A stretch of DNA of 64,000 nucleotides from assembly GCA_903867885.1 (NCBI GenBank), contig CAIPTD010000041.1:1-64000 (forward strand), given 5' to 3'. Under the pieces are notes generated by a model that did not search any database, was not told where the DNA came from, and saw nothing but the letters and a program-made list of their open reading frames with translations. Numbering within the stretch: position 1 is the stretch's first letter; every line of letters begins with the position of its first letter. This DNA comes from an uncultured Ferrovum sp. GTDB taxonomy: Bacteria > Pseudomonadota > Gammaproteobacteria > Burkholderiales > Ferrovaceae. A program made the translations under genes and the position numbers. Positions 1 through 8,293 of this stretch are shown here, piece by piece.

Positions 1-556
1 GATAATCCAAGGAATTAGTTTGACTAATACCACCCACCGCATAGAGGCTTTCTCCCCAGTTTTGCACTTGATTACCAAAACGCCAGCGCGCTTTATTGCC
101 GTCTAGCTCAAAATCTTTACTGACCCAAAGATCAAGTATTCGAGTATCGCGCGCAATTTGATTTCGACCCGCATCGTTAAAATCTACGTAGCTGATATTT
201 TTTTCAGCAGCAGGGTCATACATATAAGTCCCTCGAAGCATGCTCTTATAACCACCAGAGTAATCCGTCAGAACCTCATGCGTTCCTTTGATTTGAGCCG
301 AAAACAACTGATGCTGTCCGTAGTTTTTATCACCGTAATAACCATCAGCCCACTGAGTCTCGTTAGGCGATCCGGGTTCACCATTCAACGCCGAATCCAT
401 TCCCTTCAAACGATAGCCAAAACCTATACCAACTGTTGAAACAATATCCGTCTTGATACTACCGTCATCGCTTTTGAATTCAATTAAGGCTTGACTGGTC
501 AGAGGAATCGTCAACAGGCCCACAGCGGCCAGTGCTGTAATCAGTTTTTTGTTCAT
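1..556 (-). CDS. DUF1302 family protein, 3' end beyond the window
   Basis: The reading frame is open from an ATG at 556 down to base 1, so about 185 N-terminal residues are visible and the C-terminus is outside the window. The product starts with a typical signal peptide (MNKKLITALAAVGLLTIPL, cleavage probably after SQA). The mature part is rich in aromatic, Gly and Asp residues. It carries the RFGNQVQNWGES stretch, matching the R-x-G-x-Q-x-x-x-WGES region I associate with DUF1302 proteins. These are large predicted outer-membrane or exported proteins of Burkholderiales and pseudomonads with no settled biochemical role. The gene lies 64 bases downstream of the DUF1329 gene on the same strand, the usual pairing. 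Family assignment is fairly secure; function is unknown. Confidence 0.75.
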   Translation of the reverse strand, partial: MNKKLITALAAVGLLTIPLTSQALIEFKSDDGSIKTDIVSTVGIGFGYRLKGMDSALNGEPGSPNETQWADGYYGDKNYGQHQLFSAQIKGTHEVLTDYSGGYKSMLRGTYMYDPAAEKNISYVDFNDAGRNQIARDTRILDLWVSKDFELDGNKARWRFGNQVQNWGESLYAVGGISQTNSLDY

Positions 557-619
557 ATTTTAAGACCCCTAGTAAGAATGAGGTGAGCCCTTCTGAGGCT
601 CACCCATTATTGTCAGAAA

Positions 620-2020
620 TTAACGCTCGCTGATTTCGCGTAAATTATCAGGTGTGTAGAAACCACCTTTGAAGGTAGGATCACTAGGTTCAGTAAAGAA
701 CTGCATGTCTACGCCCTGTGTGGCAACTTGGTAGTCAGCGGTATAGCGGCCGGTTGCCAGGTCATACATCACGAAGGGGCCAATGGTACAAGTTCCGCCC
801 AATTCCCAAACAGGAATCTGATTGGCCATACGGGTCTGCCAGATGCCGCCTTTGGAGTCATACGCATCCACCAACAACACGTTCCATGAGTCTTCATCGA
901 TATAAAAGGTCTGATGGGGCAAGCTATGGCGATTACCGGGTTTGATCACAGCATCAATCACCCAAGTACGATGCAACTCCCAACGCACATAATCCGGGTT
1001 AATAGTTGTGTCTTTGTAGTAATCATCTTTCTTGGCATTGAAGTTGTAGGACTTAAAGCTGTCGTGAGAAACATAGATCTCTTTCTTGCCGACAATTTTG
1101 TAGTCGAACTGATCCAAGGTCGTCCACAACATGTTTTGCATCTCAACTGGGTATTCGTTTTCGAAACCGATGAGCGGAGCATCAAACACGTAAGTAGGCA
1201 AACGACGAACACGGCGTTGACCCGGGAAATAGTAATAGTTATCGGGATATTTGTTATCCAAATAGCTTATTGATACCAGTGCCTGTCCTGCTAGCGCAGC
1301 AGGAGAGAAGTACTTGTAGTAGGTGTAGAACTCGACACCCGAAGTGTCTTCAATATTCTTACTGTCTTTTTGTCCCATGGGCCAGAACTGGGTCAAGATC
1401 CAATCGTAGAACACGAAGTCTTTGCTGCCGGGGCGAGGCGCTACCGCACTTCCACCTTTCTTGTAAATGAATCCCACGCCAGAGGGGCGCAGTTTCATGT
1501 TCCACATCGCTTCAACACCATTCTTGGGAATGGGGAATGGCACGCCTCCTGATTTAGCGTGAGCAATACCCCAGCCATTGGCTGCGAGTTTGGCTTCGGT
1601 CGCATTGGCTTTGGTGCGCTCTTCTACACTCTTAGGTACCACGCAATCACGGTGAGCGGGATACACATCCATGTGAAATGCTTTGCGTTGCTTAAGCAGT
1701 GCTTGTAGGCCTGGGGTGAGATGCTCGGCATATTTGTCCATATTGCCAGCATCAATGGATACCACCGGCTTCTCATCTTTGAGCTTGGTGAATTCAGAGC
1801 GCTGCTTGCCCCAAGCCCAACCGGCCATAGGCGTATCTGCCTGGCCCGACCATGCAGGAATGCTGCCGTCTTTGCTGGCCGCTTTTTCTGCGCCGATGGG
1901 GGTAAGGTCTTGTCCTAGCCGCGCAGCTTCTTCTGCTGTCGCAGTTGCAAACGCTAAATCTGCTGAACACGCCAGCAGGCCAAGAATAACTGCATAAGAT
2001 CGTAAGCCGTGATGTCGCAT
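620..2020 (-). CDS. DUF1329 family exported protein
   Basis: A 466-residue protein with a signal peptide (hydrophobic stretch at residues 8-25 ending in AFA). DUF1329 proteins are of similar length and are thought to have a LolB-like lipid-binding fold; their substrate is not established. Typical features are the N-terminal GQDLTPIGAE segment, many Tyr/Trp residues, and the C-terminal TFKGGFYTPDNLREISER end. The gene precedes the DUF1302 gene and probably forms a transcription unit with it. The 284-base upstream gap holds a 16-bp dyad, TACCTACTTAGGGGTA, and a related imperfect site that may bind the adjacent NarL-type regulator. The family call is secure; a role in export or insertion of lipid or hydrophobic substrates at the outer membrane is only a guess from the fold. 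Confidence 0.8.
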   Translation of the reverse strand: MRHHGLRSYAVILGLLACSADLAFATATAEEAARLGQDLTPIGAEKAASKDGSIPAWSGQADTPMAGWAWGKQRSEFTKLKDEKPVVSIDAGNMDKYAEHLTPGLQALLKQRKAFHMDVYPAHRDCVVPKSVEERTKANATEAKLAANGWGIAHAKSGGVPFPIPKNGVEAMWNMKLRPSGVGFIYKKGGSAVAPRPGSKDFVFYDWILTQFWPMGQKDSKNIEDTSGVEFYTYYKYFSPAALAGQALVSISYLDNKYPDNYYYFPGQRRVRRLPTYVFDAPLIGFENEYPVEMQNMLWTTLDQFDYKIVGKKEIYVSHDSFKSYNFNAKKDDYYKDTTINPDYVRWELHRTWVIDAVIKPGNRHSLPHQTFYIDEDSWNVLLVDAYDSKGGIWQTRMANQIPVWELGGTCTIGPFVMYDLATGRYTADYQVATQGVDMQFFTEPSDPTFKGGFYTPDNLREISER

Positions 2021-2225
2021 GTAACCCCCCGTGAACCCAACGCTGCCCTTAAGATGAACAGACCGAAGGCAATAAAGTTTGACTGAATGAGTTCCTGATT
2101 CTGTTTAAGCAAGAATCCATCAGCACCCAATTGTTGGAACTAAAAATGCGTTCAATAGTCCCAGTAACTTGTTTGTAACCTTGATCGTGCCAATCGCCTG
2201 AGTGGGCGTCTATTCATCCTTGTGG

Positions 2226-2266
2226 CTACCCCCTTAGGACGCCACATGATTACCTACTTAGGGGTA
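2226..2266. promoter_or_regulatory. Paired GGGGTA-type dyads upstream of the DUF1329 gene
   Basis: Bases 2251-2266 read TACCTACTTAGGGGTA, an imperfect inverted repeat with TACC/GGTA ends. Just upstream, 2226-2240 holds a related segment with TACCCCCTTAGG. The first differs at only two positions from a 16-bp site at 25376-25391 in front of dmmD. The sites lie 205-245 bases upstream of the DUF1329 start and about 40-80 bases beyond the response regulator stop. They resemble the paired half-sites bound by NarL/LuxR-type regulators. Binding is inferred, not shown. Confidence 0.45.
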
Positions 2267-2304
2267 TGAAAACCATGCACCATGTTGTGGCGCAGCAAGG
2301 GTTT

Positions 2305-2967
2305 TCAGGTGGTTTTGGTACGTTGTTCATGTGCCCAAACTACCACCTCAAGCCTTGAACGCAAACGAAGTTTTCGAAGCATATGTTTGATGTGCACCTT
2401 AACAGTGCTGTCAGAGATTCCCATCGCACGGGCAATCTCCTTGTTATTTCGTCCGGCAGTCAAATGCTCCAGAATTTCCTGCTCACGGTCAGTAAGCCCC
2501 GGATGCCCCAATCCTTTCTCTTCAGGTTCAGTCAGCAGAGAGTGCATCACTTCTTCGGTCAGATTCTCACCGAGCACTAAACCACCCTGTGCGATTTTGC
2601 GAATGCTGGCACACAAATCCTCGGGCTCCATATCCTTCAATAAATACCCACTTGCACCTGCCCTCAATGCGGCAATCGCATCTTGGCGCCGATCGGATAC
2701 CGTTAAAATCGCTATGCGCGCACGCGTGCCCTCTGCCTTAAGAGCATCTAATACCTCTAGGCCGTGCATGTCACGCATATTTAAGTCCAACAGAATCACA
2801 TCTGGGTCTAACTCCTTCACGCGCTCAAGGCCTTCGGTACCAGAACTTGCTTCTCCCACAAACGCTAGACTGGGATCCGCCTCAATCAGTTGGCTCACAC
2901 CACGACGAAATAAGGCGTGATCGTCAATAATCACTACGCGGATCGGGTCTTGTTGTAATTCACTCAT
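2305..2967 (-). CDS. NarL/LuxR-family response regulator
   Basis: A 220-residue two-domain regulator. The receiver domain (about residues 9-125) has the acidic pair Asp15-Asp16, the probable phosphoacceptor Asp61 in VILLDLNM, and Lys in GYLLKD. The C-terminal LuxR-type helix-turn-helix (about 155-215) has GLTDREQEIL and NNKEIARAMGISDSTVKVH. It should be phosphorylated by the sensor kinase encoded 27 bases upstream and act on promoters as a dimer. Its target is not known from the sequence. The dyads at 2226-2266 and the half-site TACCTACTTA at 2979-2988, just in front of its own start, are candidates. Such NarL-type pairs next to DUF1302/DUF1329 genes suggest a carbon-source response, but that is inference. 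Confidence 0.9.
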   Translation of the reverse strand: MSELQQDPIRVVIIDDHALFRRGVSQLIEADPSLAFVGEASSGTEGLERVKELDPDVILLDLNMRDMHGLEVLDALKAEGTRARIAILTVSDRRQDAIAALRAGASGYLLKDMEPEDLCASIRKIAQGGLVLGENLTEEVMHSLLTEPEEKGLGHPGLTDREQEILEHLTAGRNNKEIARAMGISDSTVKVHIKHMLRKLRLRSRLEVVVWAHEQRTKTT

Positions 2968-2994
2968 CGCTATTTTTTTACCTACTTAATCCAT

Positions 2995-4683
2995 TCATTG
3001 TTGTTCTGCCAATAAGTCACGGCTGCCACTCCACGAGGGCGTGAACCGAAAACGTACTCGCGTTCCCCCTCCCGGCCGCGCATCCATCACCAGAGTTCCA
3101 CCCAAACTTGCCACGCGGTCTTCCATAATTGAAATACCGTGATGAAAGCGGCGATCGGCATGATCCTCAAAACCGCGACCATCATCATCAATCGTTCCCG
3201 TAAGGTAACGATTGTGATCGTATTCTAGTGTGATGGTGGCATGATCCGCATCTGCATGACGCATTACATTAGAGAGCGCTTCACGCACAACATGCAAGAC
3301 ATGAATTTCTTCGTTACTCGAAAGACGACAACTTCCCATTCTAAAATCAAGGGTCACCGCCAGCGCGCTGCGTTGCATAACCTCCTGCACGGTCTCTTCT
3401 AAGCCGGTTTGCAAGCCCCCAACCCCGATGTTCACGCGGAAAGTAGTGAGTAGTTCGCGAAGCTTGCGATACGCACTATTTAGTCCATCACGTAACTCAG
3501 CAAGCACAGCAGAGGTATCCTCAACCGGCTTGTGCGCATCAATCGCAACCTGCAAACGGGCAATTTGAATTTTCATATAGGCAAGTGATTGCGCCAAGGA
3601 ATCATGCAACTCACGCGCGATCGCTGCACGCTCCTCAAACAGGGCCACCCGTCGCAAGTCTTGAGCAAGATGGAAGGCACCAATTTTGCTGGAGATTTGT
3701 CGAGCAATCGCCACGGCCATTTTTGTTTGTCCTTCTGTTAAGCGAACACCTGGCAAAGCCTCAAAGGCAAGTTGCCCAATATGGCGCCCTTGCTCTTGCA
3801 AGGGAAAGAACATCAAAGCCATATCGCGTTCTTCGCCACCATGACTAAACTGAATATCTTCTTGAAGCACAGATTGAATATGTTCCGCCCGAACAGCCCA
3901 AGGCTGAAAATCAAATAGCGCCTGCAAAATCCCTGTTGTGCTGAGTGTCCCCGTTAGTCCTGGCATCGAAACCATATTTTCATCGAGCACATGAATCGCA
4001 GCTGAGCGGACTTCAAAAGCACTGACGAGTCGACGCAGCACATTCTCAAAAGCAGATTCCCCGAGCGGAACTTCATCCAAAAGAGAATTGACCTCCAAAA
4101 TCAAATCTACTGCTGCCTGAGAAGATTCAGGGCGCTGAAGCGAAAGCGAAGGAACTGAAAGTCCATTGGCTTGTTCTTCTGGCGGTAATGCAATGACGGA
4201 GGCACGACGAAGACTGAACCAAGCTATCGTCAGTCCCATTAAGATTATGATGAGGTTAGTGGCAATAAACCACTCGCGCTGATTACTTAACTCTTGCTGC
4301 AATGCACTTTGTAATTTCTGATTCGCTTCAATTAATGTATCAGCGCGATCAACATGATTAAGAGAAATTGAGGCGGCCTGATCGAGTAGTGTTAGCGCCT
4401 CTTTAGCCTTGAATTGACTGGGCATTCCGCGTAAGCGTTCAAGCTGGGGGGTCTTTAATAGGGCCTCGAGTTGCACACCATGTTCCGCAGCGACTAAGCT
4501 CTCAATACGAAGCGAATAGCTCAGCCATGTTTCTAATTCTTGGCTCGCCCATACAAACTTTAAAGCTCCCAACGCACCTAGCAACAGCAGCAAAAGTAAA
4601 AGCAGCACACCGTCTCGAAATGACCAACGCGATTTAAAAATCTTTGAGGTGCCTTGAACGTCTTGCAGTATTTCCTGAGACAT
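2995..4683 (-). CDS. NarX-type membrane sensor histidine kinase with GAF domain
   Basis: A 562-residue sensor kinase. Two membrane helices (about residues 24-45 and 139-158) frame a periplasmic segment of about 90 residues with heptad-like leucines. A GAF-like domain follows at about 210-335. The HisKA_3 dimerisation region has the likely phosphorylated His360 in AAIARELHDSLAQSL. The ATPase domain shows the N box (REALSNVMRHADA), DDGRGFE and the late G box (HHGISIMEDRVASLGGTL). It is translated just before the response regulator and almost certainly forms a two-component system with it. The ligand is unknown; the small periplasmic region and the GAF domain both could sense signals. The divergent GGDEF gene begins close to its start, so the two promoters share a short region. 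Confidence 0.88.
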   Translation of the reverse strand: MSQEILQDVQGTSKIFKSRWSFRDGVLLLLLLLLLGALGALKFVWASQELETWLSYSLRIESLVAAEHGVQLEALLKTPQLERLRGMPSQFKAKEALTLLDQAASISLNHVDRADTLIEANQKLQSALQQELSNQREWFIATNLIIILMGLTIAWFSLRRASVIALPPEEQANGLSVPSLSLQRPESSQAAVDLILEVNSLLDEVPLGESAFENVLRRLVSAFEVRSAAIHVLDENMVSMPGLTGTLSTTGILQALFDFQPWAVRAEHIQSVLQEDIQFSHGGEERDMALMFFPLQEQGRHIGQLAFEALPGVRLTEGQTKMAVAIARQISSKIGAFHLAQDLRRVALFEERAAIARELHDSLAQSLAYMKIQIARLQVAIDAHKPVEDTSAVLAELRDGLNSAYRKLRELLTTFRVNIGVGGLQTGLEETVQEVMQRSALAVTLDFRMGSCRLSSNEEIHVLHVVREALSNVMRHADADHATITLEYDHNRYLTGTIDDDGRGFEDHADRRFHHGISIMEDRVASLGGTLVMDARPGGGTRVRFRFTPSWSGSRDLLAEQQ

Positions 4684-4833
4684 TACTTCTATGCTCTTTG
4701 AAGTTTGATAAGGTTTCGACTATGGTTTCATTTTAAGCTACCCAGAGCAACCCAAAACCCCACACTTAAAATACGAGAGCCATCAAAAACACGCTTCACT
4801 CAAAATCCTTCTAAGGATGTGAGACTATTAGAA

Positions 4834-7218
4834 ATGATGCAATTTGCCTCAATGACTAACGCCATAAAATCTTCTCTCAGAGAGTTAGCCCTCATTGCTG
4901 TTATGTTTGCAGTAATGACAACGCTTGTTTGGCTGAATACACAAACGCGTTTAACAGTTGGTATCCCCCCTTGGCTATGGCTGTTTGCTCACATTTGCTT
5001 TGTTCTGACTACGTTAGTCTTAATGCGTGGATGGTTACATCCCCTAAATTCTGCATCAAATAAACACCCCCCTTCTGGCGTATCTGAATTGCTCATCGAA
5101 CAGGAGATTACCCCCTCTGCCAATAGGCTTTTGGTTTCTTCTGAAGCAACTTCTATTTTGAACGAAGTGAGCGATATTATTTTTCAGGTGGATGGGGAAG
5201 GCTGTTGGTCTTATCTGAATGAAGCTTGGGAGCGCATCACTGGCCAATCCGTATCAGAATCTATTGGAAGGCCATGCTTGCAATCTTTCCATCAGGATGA
5301 TCGAACCCCTATTCAAGATCGCTTCAACACACTCAGTTACGATCCATCTACCTGTACTTGCGAAGGTCGTTTAAGGAGCAATCAGGGCCGATACGTTCGG
5401 GTAGAAATTCGTGCAAGACGCACCTCAGATAGCCAAAGTCTGAGCTACTTAAGCGGTACCCTATCCGATATCAGTTCACGGTGGGCCGTAGAGGAATCAC
5501 TTCGTCAAAAGCGCCACATGCTCAACACCTTACTCAGTAACGTACCCGGCATGGCCTATCGCTGCCGTTTGGCGAGGGACTGGCGAATGGAGTACGTCAG
5601 CGATGGCTGTTTTGAGCTCACCGGTTACGAAGCGGCGGATCTCATCAATAATCGTAAAGTGACTTACGCCAACCTGATCCATCCTGCAGACCGCGATAGC
5701 GTATGGCAGCTATGTCAATCTGAACTCAGTCAACGCAAAGTCAGTAGCTTGGAATACCGCATACAAACGCGAAATGATGAAACTAAATGGGTTTGGGAAC
5801 AGATGCGTGGTGTGTTTTCTGCAACGGGAGAACTACTTGCACTTGAAGGATTCATTTCAGACATCACCGAACGTAAGCTCACTGAAGAGCGTGTGCGGCG
5901 CGAGTTTATTTGGGATGAGTTAACGGGCCTACAAAATAACATCGTATTCCTTGAGTGGTTGGGTTATGCCTTAAGCCATGCTCAGATAAACCAGCACCCC
6001 TTCGCGGTCATCGTACTCGATCTCGATGATTTTGGTCGCTGGAATCGCCATAACGGGCAAGAATGGGGAGATCGTATACTGGAGGAAATAGGGCGAAGAT
6101 TGGCCAATATGGTCACTGCATGCAATGTCGCCGCACGATTAGAAGGGGATGAGTTTGCAGTGTTGTTGAGCGATTTCTCAGTCTGTGGTTTCAATGATGA
6201 TGTCCCGTTTGATGTAGTTGAAGGGGCGGGGCAATTCGGCAAAATACTTCAAGATGTCATTCGCAAGCCCATGACTTTTGATGGCATTGCGGTTCAAGTC
6301 TCAGCCAGCATTGGCGTTGCTGTAAGTGAAACTCATTATGAGAATGGTGAAGCCATGCTTCGTGAGGCCAAGAATGCTTGTGTGCGTGCCAAGTTCCTGC
6401 GCCCTACACGTCTAGTCTTTGCAGACCCCAATCAAGATAATACAGACGAAGATGGCAAACATATGCGCTCACTGCTGGCCGGAGCGCTGGGGGCAAACGC
6501 CTTGGAAATTTGCTATCAACCTGTATTTGATCTCAGCACGCGTGCACTAGTTTGGTGGGAGCCCTCACTCATTTGGCAGCACCCGCGACGCGGCAGACTT
6601 GACCTACTTGAAGGCTATCCTGCCCTGCAAACGCATCCAGAGTTTTTAAGTTTAATTACTTCTTGGTTGATTCGCGAAGTCACTCAAGAGGGCCATGTGT
6701 TGCAATCCACTCTGCATCAAGAGGATGCAGAATCAAAATTTTGCATCGCCATACCAGCGGGGGCTTTGCTGGAGCAGTCGATAATAGATGAGCTGTTAAG
6801 TTGCTTATCGAAACACGATCTCAATCCTGATCAATGCATTATCAGTGTAGGGCAAATTACCTACGCCATTGATCAGAAAAAACTGGAGGAAGCTCTGCAG
6901 CATTTGCGCCGCAAAGGGCTTTCGCTGCTTTTGGAGTTGAGTGATAGCGCTGTGTCTAAAAGCTTTCCTGATGGCGCATCTCAAGCTGATCATCCGTACG
7001 AATTGCGCAAAATGAGAATAGACGATCCAATTCTTACTCTTGCGCGCATTCAAGAGAATCCCGGTTGCAGCTTTGTTGCATGTGACTTAGCAACTGAAGA
7101 GGCCCTTGAGTTTGCGCTTCAGTCCGGCTGCACCTATGGCCAAGGAGATGTGCTTGGGGAAAAGCAAGACCGGCGCACGATTGCCGAACGCTGGCTCACC
7201 AAGTCGAAACTTAGTTAA
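4834..7218 (+). CDS. PAS-PAS-GGDEF protein with a degenerate EAL domain
   Basis: Predicted signalling protein with two N-terminal membrane helices, then two PAS/PAC modules (the first around SYLNEAWERITGQS, the second around MEYVSDGCFELTGY), a GGDEF domain (WDELTGLQN, then RLEGDEFAVLL) and an EAL-like C-terminal domain. The GGDEF signature is EGDEF, a variant still compatible with diguanylate cyclase activity. The EAL domain is decayed: the EALLRW signature is EPSLIW, the NLS asparagine and the DDFGTG loop are absent, and VAEGVET is replaced by VACDLATEE. It is therefore unlikely to hydrolyse c-di-GMP. The frame is open upstream to 4705, but that start would leave only 21 bases to the divergent kinase gene, so the ATG at 4834 just before the first membrane helix is preferred. 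The start is uncertain. Confidence 0.8.
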   Translation: MMQFASMTNAIKSSLRELALIAVMFAVMTTLVWLNTQTRLTVGIPPWLWLFAHICFVLTTLVLMRGWLHPLNSASNKHPPSGVSELLIEQEITPSANRLLVSSEATSILNEVSDIIFQVDGEGCWSYLNEAWERITGQSVSESIGRPCLQSFHQDDRTPIQDRFNTLSYDPSTCTCEGRLRSNQGRYVRVEIRARRTSDSQSLSYLSGTLSDISSRWAVEESLRQKRHMLNTLLSNVPGMAYRCRLARDWRMEYVSDGCFELTGYEAADLINNRKVTYANLIHPADRDSVWQLCQSELSQRKVSSLEYRIQTRNDETKWVWEQMRGVFSATGELLALEGFISDITERKLTEERVRREFIWDELTGLQNNIVFLEWLGYALSHAQINQHPFAVIVLDLDDFGRWNRHNGQEWGDRILEEIGRRLANMVTACNVAARLEGDEFAVLLSDFSVCGFNDDVPFDVVEGAGQFGKILQDVIRKPMTFDGIAVQVSASIGVAVSETHYENGEAMLREAKNACVRAKFLRPTRLVFADPNQDNTDEDGKHMRSLLAGALGANALEICYQPVFDLSTRALVWWEPSLIWQHPRRGRLDLLEGYPALQTHPEFLSLITSWLIREVTQEGHVLQSTLHQEDAESKFCIAIPAGALLEQSIIDELLSCLSKHDLNPDQCIISVGQITYAIDQKKLEEALQHLRRKGLSLLLELSDSAVSKSFPDGASQADHPYELRKMRIDDPILTLARIQENPGCSFVACDLATEEALEFALQSGCTYGQGDVLGEKQDRRTIAERWLTKSKLS

Positions 7219-7220
7219 TA

Positions 7221-7340
7221 CCTGTTTCTGGAATTCAGCTTTTTGCTCCGCTAGCTGATCCTGTTTTTTGGAATTCAGCTTTTTGCTCCGCTAGCTGATC
7301 CGATTTTCTGGAATTCAGCTTTTTGCTCCGCTAGCTGAAT
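7221..7340. repeat. Three tandem 40-bp units with hairpin potential, overlapping the etfA stop
   Basis: Three units with an exact 40-base period. The 30-base cores at 7231-7260 and 7271-7300 are identical; the third, 7311-7340, matches at 28 of 30. Each core starts GAATTCAGCTTTTTGCTCCG and contains the inverted arms TCAGCT and AGCTGA. In the third copy the arms extend to ten bases (GAATTCAGCT / AGCTGAATTC). The third copy overlaps the last codons and stop of etfA, so the array looks like duplication of the etfA 3' end. Read on the plus strand, the hairpins are followed by T-rich runs (such as CTGTTTTTTGG), so they may terminate transcripts of the GGDEF gene converging on etfA. Confidence 0.85.
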
Positions 7341-8293
7341 TCTTGCTCCAAAGCATCTGCAACTTCGAAAATATCACCAACGATGCCGTATTTTGCAACG
7401 TTGAAAATCGAAGCCTGGGGATCAGTATTAACAGCAATAATGGTTTCAACATGCTTCATGCCGGCCAAATGCTGTATTGCCCCTGATATGCCCATGGCAA
7501 TGTACAGCTTGCAAGCAGAAGCTGTTTTACCCGATTGACCCACCTGACGTGATTTAGGCAACCACCCCGAATCCGCAATGGGGCGAGAGCAGCACAACGT
7601 GGCGCCCACTTGTTCAGCGAGTTCTTTGAATCTGGGCAGATTGGCTTCATCACCCAAACCACGTCCCACTGACATAATGAACGGTACCGTAGTGATATCT
7701 ACATCACCACCTGCCGAAACTTCAATGTAATCAAGTGGTGTGCTTCTAGCCTGAAGTGCGGGCACATCCACGGCCGTTACCGTAGGTGAAGCAGCCGCTT
7801 CGTTGGGCTTATAGCTCCCTGAACGGACTGCTAAACATACACAACTACGCCCCGGGAAATCCAGTTCGACGGCAACCTTCTGGCCATATCCACCTCGGGT
7901 GGCGACCCAGCCACCCTCTTCACGGGCGATTTTGTAGACGTCGGTGGCAAGCCCCAATTGATCCTTGGCCGCCAGCACCGCCACATAACCATAAGAATCT
8001 ACGCTATGAGGGATGAGCACCAAGGAAGGAGAATATTGTGCGATCAGTGCCCGCACTGCCTCCTCGCTCACATCAGGATCAAAATCCTCGACAGGAGCCG
8101 TCACCGTAGCAATTTCATCCACACCTTCTTTAGACACAGCAGCAACAAAGGCATGGGCGTTTTTACCAATCAGCCCTACTACCACTTGTTCACCTGCTGC
8201 ACGAAGTTCATTGGCAGCAGCCACAAGTTCAAGACTCACTGGGCGTAATTCACCACGGCGATGTTCAGCGATTACTAAAATTGAAGACATCAT
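7331..8293 (-). CDS. etfA: Electron transfer flavoprotein alpha subunit
   Basis: A 320-residue ETF alpha subunit: N-terminal domain I (ILVIAEHRRGELRPVSLELVAAA) and C-terminal FAD-binding domain II with VGRGLG, CSRPIADSGWLPKSRQVGQSGKT and the AIGISGAIQH-type segment (here AMGISGAIQHLAGM). It binds FAD together with EtfB and carries electrons from flavin dehydrogenases. The start overlaps the etfB stop by one base (TAATG), a sign of translational coupling. With etfB it resembles the ETF of obligate methylotrophs that accepts electrons from trimethylamine dehydrogenase, encoded two genes upstream here. Its stop codon lies inside the third unit of the 40-bp repeat. Confidence 0.95.
   Translation of the reverse strand: MMSSILVIAEHRRGELRPVSLELVAAANELRAAGEQVVVGLIGKNAHAFVAAVSKEGVDEIATVTAPVEDFDPDVSEEAVRALIAQYSPSLVLIPHSVDSYGYVAVLAAKDQLGLATDVYKIAREEGGWVATRGGYGQKVAVELDFPGRSCVCLAVRSGSYKPNEAAASPTVTAVDVPALQARSTPLDYIEVSAGGDVDITTVPFIMSVGRGLGDEANLPRFKELAEQVGATLCCSRPIADSGWLPKSRQVGQSGKTASACKLYIAMGISGAIQHLAGMKHVETIIAVNTDPQASIFNVAKYGIVGDIFEVADALEQEFS

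Noticed and set aside
2282-2920. 212-residue open frame opposite the response regulator
   Set aside because: It is the antisense shadow of a clear NarL-type regulator and its translation is Ser/Arg-rich without any domain.
7221-7340. Short CRISPR-like array (three repeats with spacers)
   Set aside because: The variable segments are only ten bases and similar to each other, the repeat derives from the etfA end, and no cas genes are present.
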